Below are positions 6,085 through 6,252 of a stretch of 6,252 nucleotides of DNA, one piece after another (position 1 is the first letter of the stretch; each line of letters begins with the position of its first letter). Where the stretch lies: positions 1-6,252 of the forward strand of contig MWAR01000082.1 in the NCBI GenBank assembly GCA_002068715.1, written 5' to 3'. The position numbers and the translations under genes were made by a program. The notes under the pieces were generated by a model that made no database searches, was not told where the DNA came from, and worked only from the letters and a program-made list of their open reading frames with translations. Origin of the DNA: a bacterium ADurb.Bin374 (GTDB lineage Bacteria > Riflebacteria > Ozemobacteria > Ozemobacterales > Ozemobacteraceae).

Positions 6085-6152
6085 TCCGTCCATGCTGAGC
6101 CTGTCGAGGCACGAGAGGGTTCTTGCCCTTCGGCAGGCTCAGGGCGAACGGA
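6085..6152 (-). repeat. Dispersed imperfect palindromic repeat, copy B
   Basis: Left arm TCCGTCCATGCTGAGCCTG and right arm CTTCGGCAGGCTCAGGGC plus GAACGGA form an imperfect inverted repeat with a short loop. Read on the minus strand it matches copy A at 2369-2457 along both arms. One + strand frame through it reads ALRQAQGER, the typical false peptide of this repeat class. It lies between mutY and the partial upstream gene. Confidence 0.75.
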
Positions 6153-6180
6153 TATCGTGCATGCCGGGAGATGCAAGCTG

Positions 6181-6252
6181 TTAATCCTGCACGTGATAGA
6201 TCAGCAGAATGACGTCCTTGAGCAGGACAAACTGGCGGAACTCCTCCTCGGC
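6181..6252 (-). CDS. C-terminal end of an unidentified protein, partial
   Basis: The minus strand is open from the right edge to a TAA at 6181-6183 and gives 23 residues ending LLIYHVQD. The rest of the gene is outside the window. The acidic start AEEEF followed by a hydrophobic stretch is not diagnostic of a family. It lies 132 bases upstream of mutY on the same strand, so it may head the same operon, although repeat copy B sits between them. The opposite-strand reading here is the low-quality frame through the repeat, which makes this strand more likely to be coding. Confidence 0.5.
   Translation of the reverse strand, partial: AEEEFRQFVLLKDVILLIYHVQD

Noticed and set aside
6153..6180. Promoter for mutY (TTGCAT then TATCCG on the minus strand)
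   Set aside because: The spacing of 16 is acceptable, but the -10 match is poor and lies at the repeat edge. This is not enough to annotate.
5924..6184. + strand open frame near 5927-6184 containing ALRQAQGER
   Set aside because: This is the familiar false translation of the palindromic repeat, and the rest is antisense to mutY.

Overview
The window is a stretch of bacterial chromosome with moderately high GC. It carries five substantial coding regions plus the tail of a sixth. I cannot place the organism in a phylum. The only lifestyle hint is a YgeW-type carbamoyltransferase, a family frequent in anaerobes and in purine-degradation gene clusters. There are no transposases, integrases, CRISPR repeats, tRNAs or rRNAs that I can see.

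Left part, + strand: a 5'-truncated, multi-membrane-span GT-C/PMT-like glycosyltransferase (2-1450) overlaps by ATGA a six-helix voltage-gated potassium channel (1447-2274) with an intact S4, a TVGFGD filter and a cytoplasmic zinc ribbon. The glycosyltransferase is visibly more AT-rich than the other genes.

Middle: a 308-bp convergent gap (2275-2582) holds a dispersed palindromic repeat and a rho-independent-type hairpin that probably ends ygeW. The ygeW-like gene (2583-3770, - strand) has its own promoter with a perfect TATAAT box, a good ribosome site, and a 15-bp palindrome in its predicted leader.

Right part, - strand: mutY (5137-6048) overlaps by ATGA a gene for a Sec-exported protein (3929-5140) that resembles the macrodomain family of the Legionella effector MavL. 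MutY is a short form: it lacks the usual NUDIX-like 8-oxoG domain, ends in a probable winged-helix tail, and its iron-sulfur motif is one residue short. A second copy of the palindromic repeat lies just upstream of mutY. The last 72 bases encode the C-terminus of another - strand protein.

The most interesting item is the exported MavL-like macrodomain protein coupled to mutY. Its two glycine/aspartate-rich motifs appear in the opposite order from a classical macrodomain. Family assignments are from recalled motifs, not from database searches.
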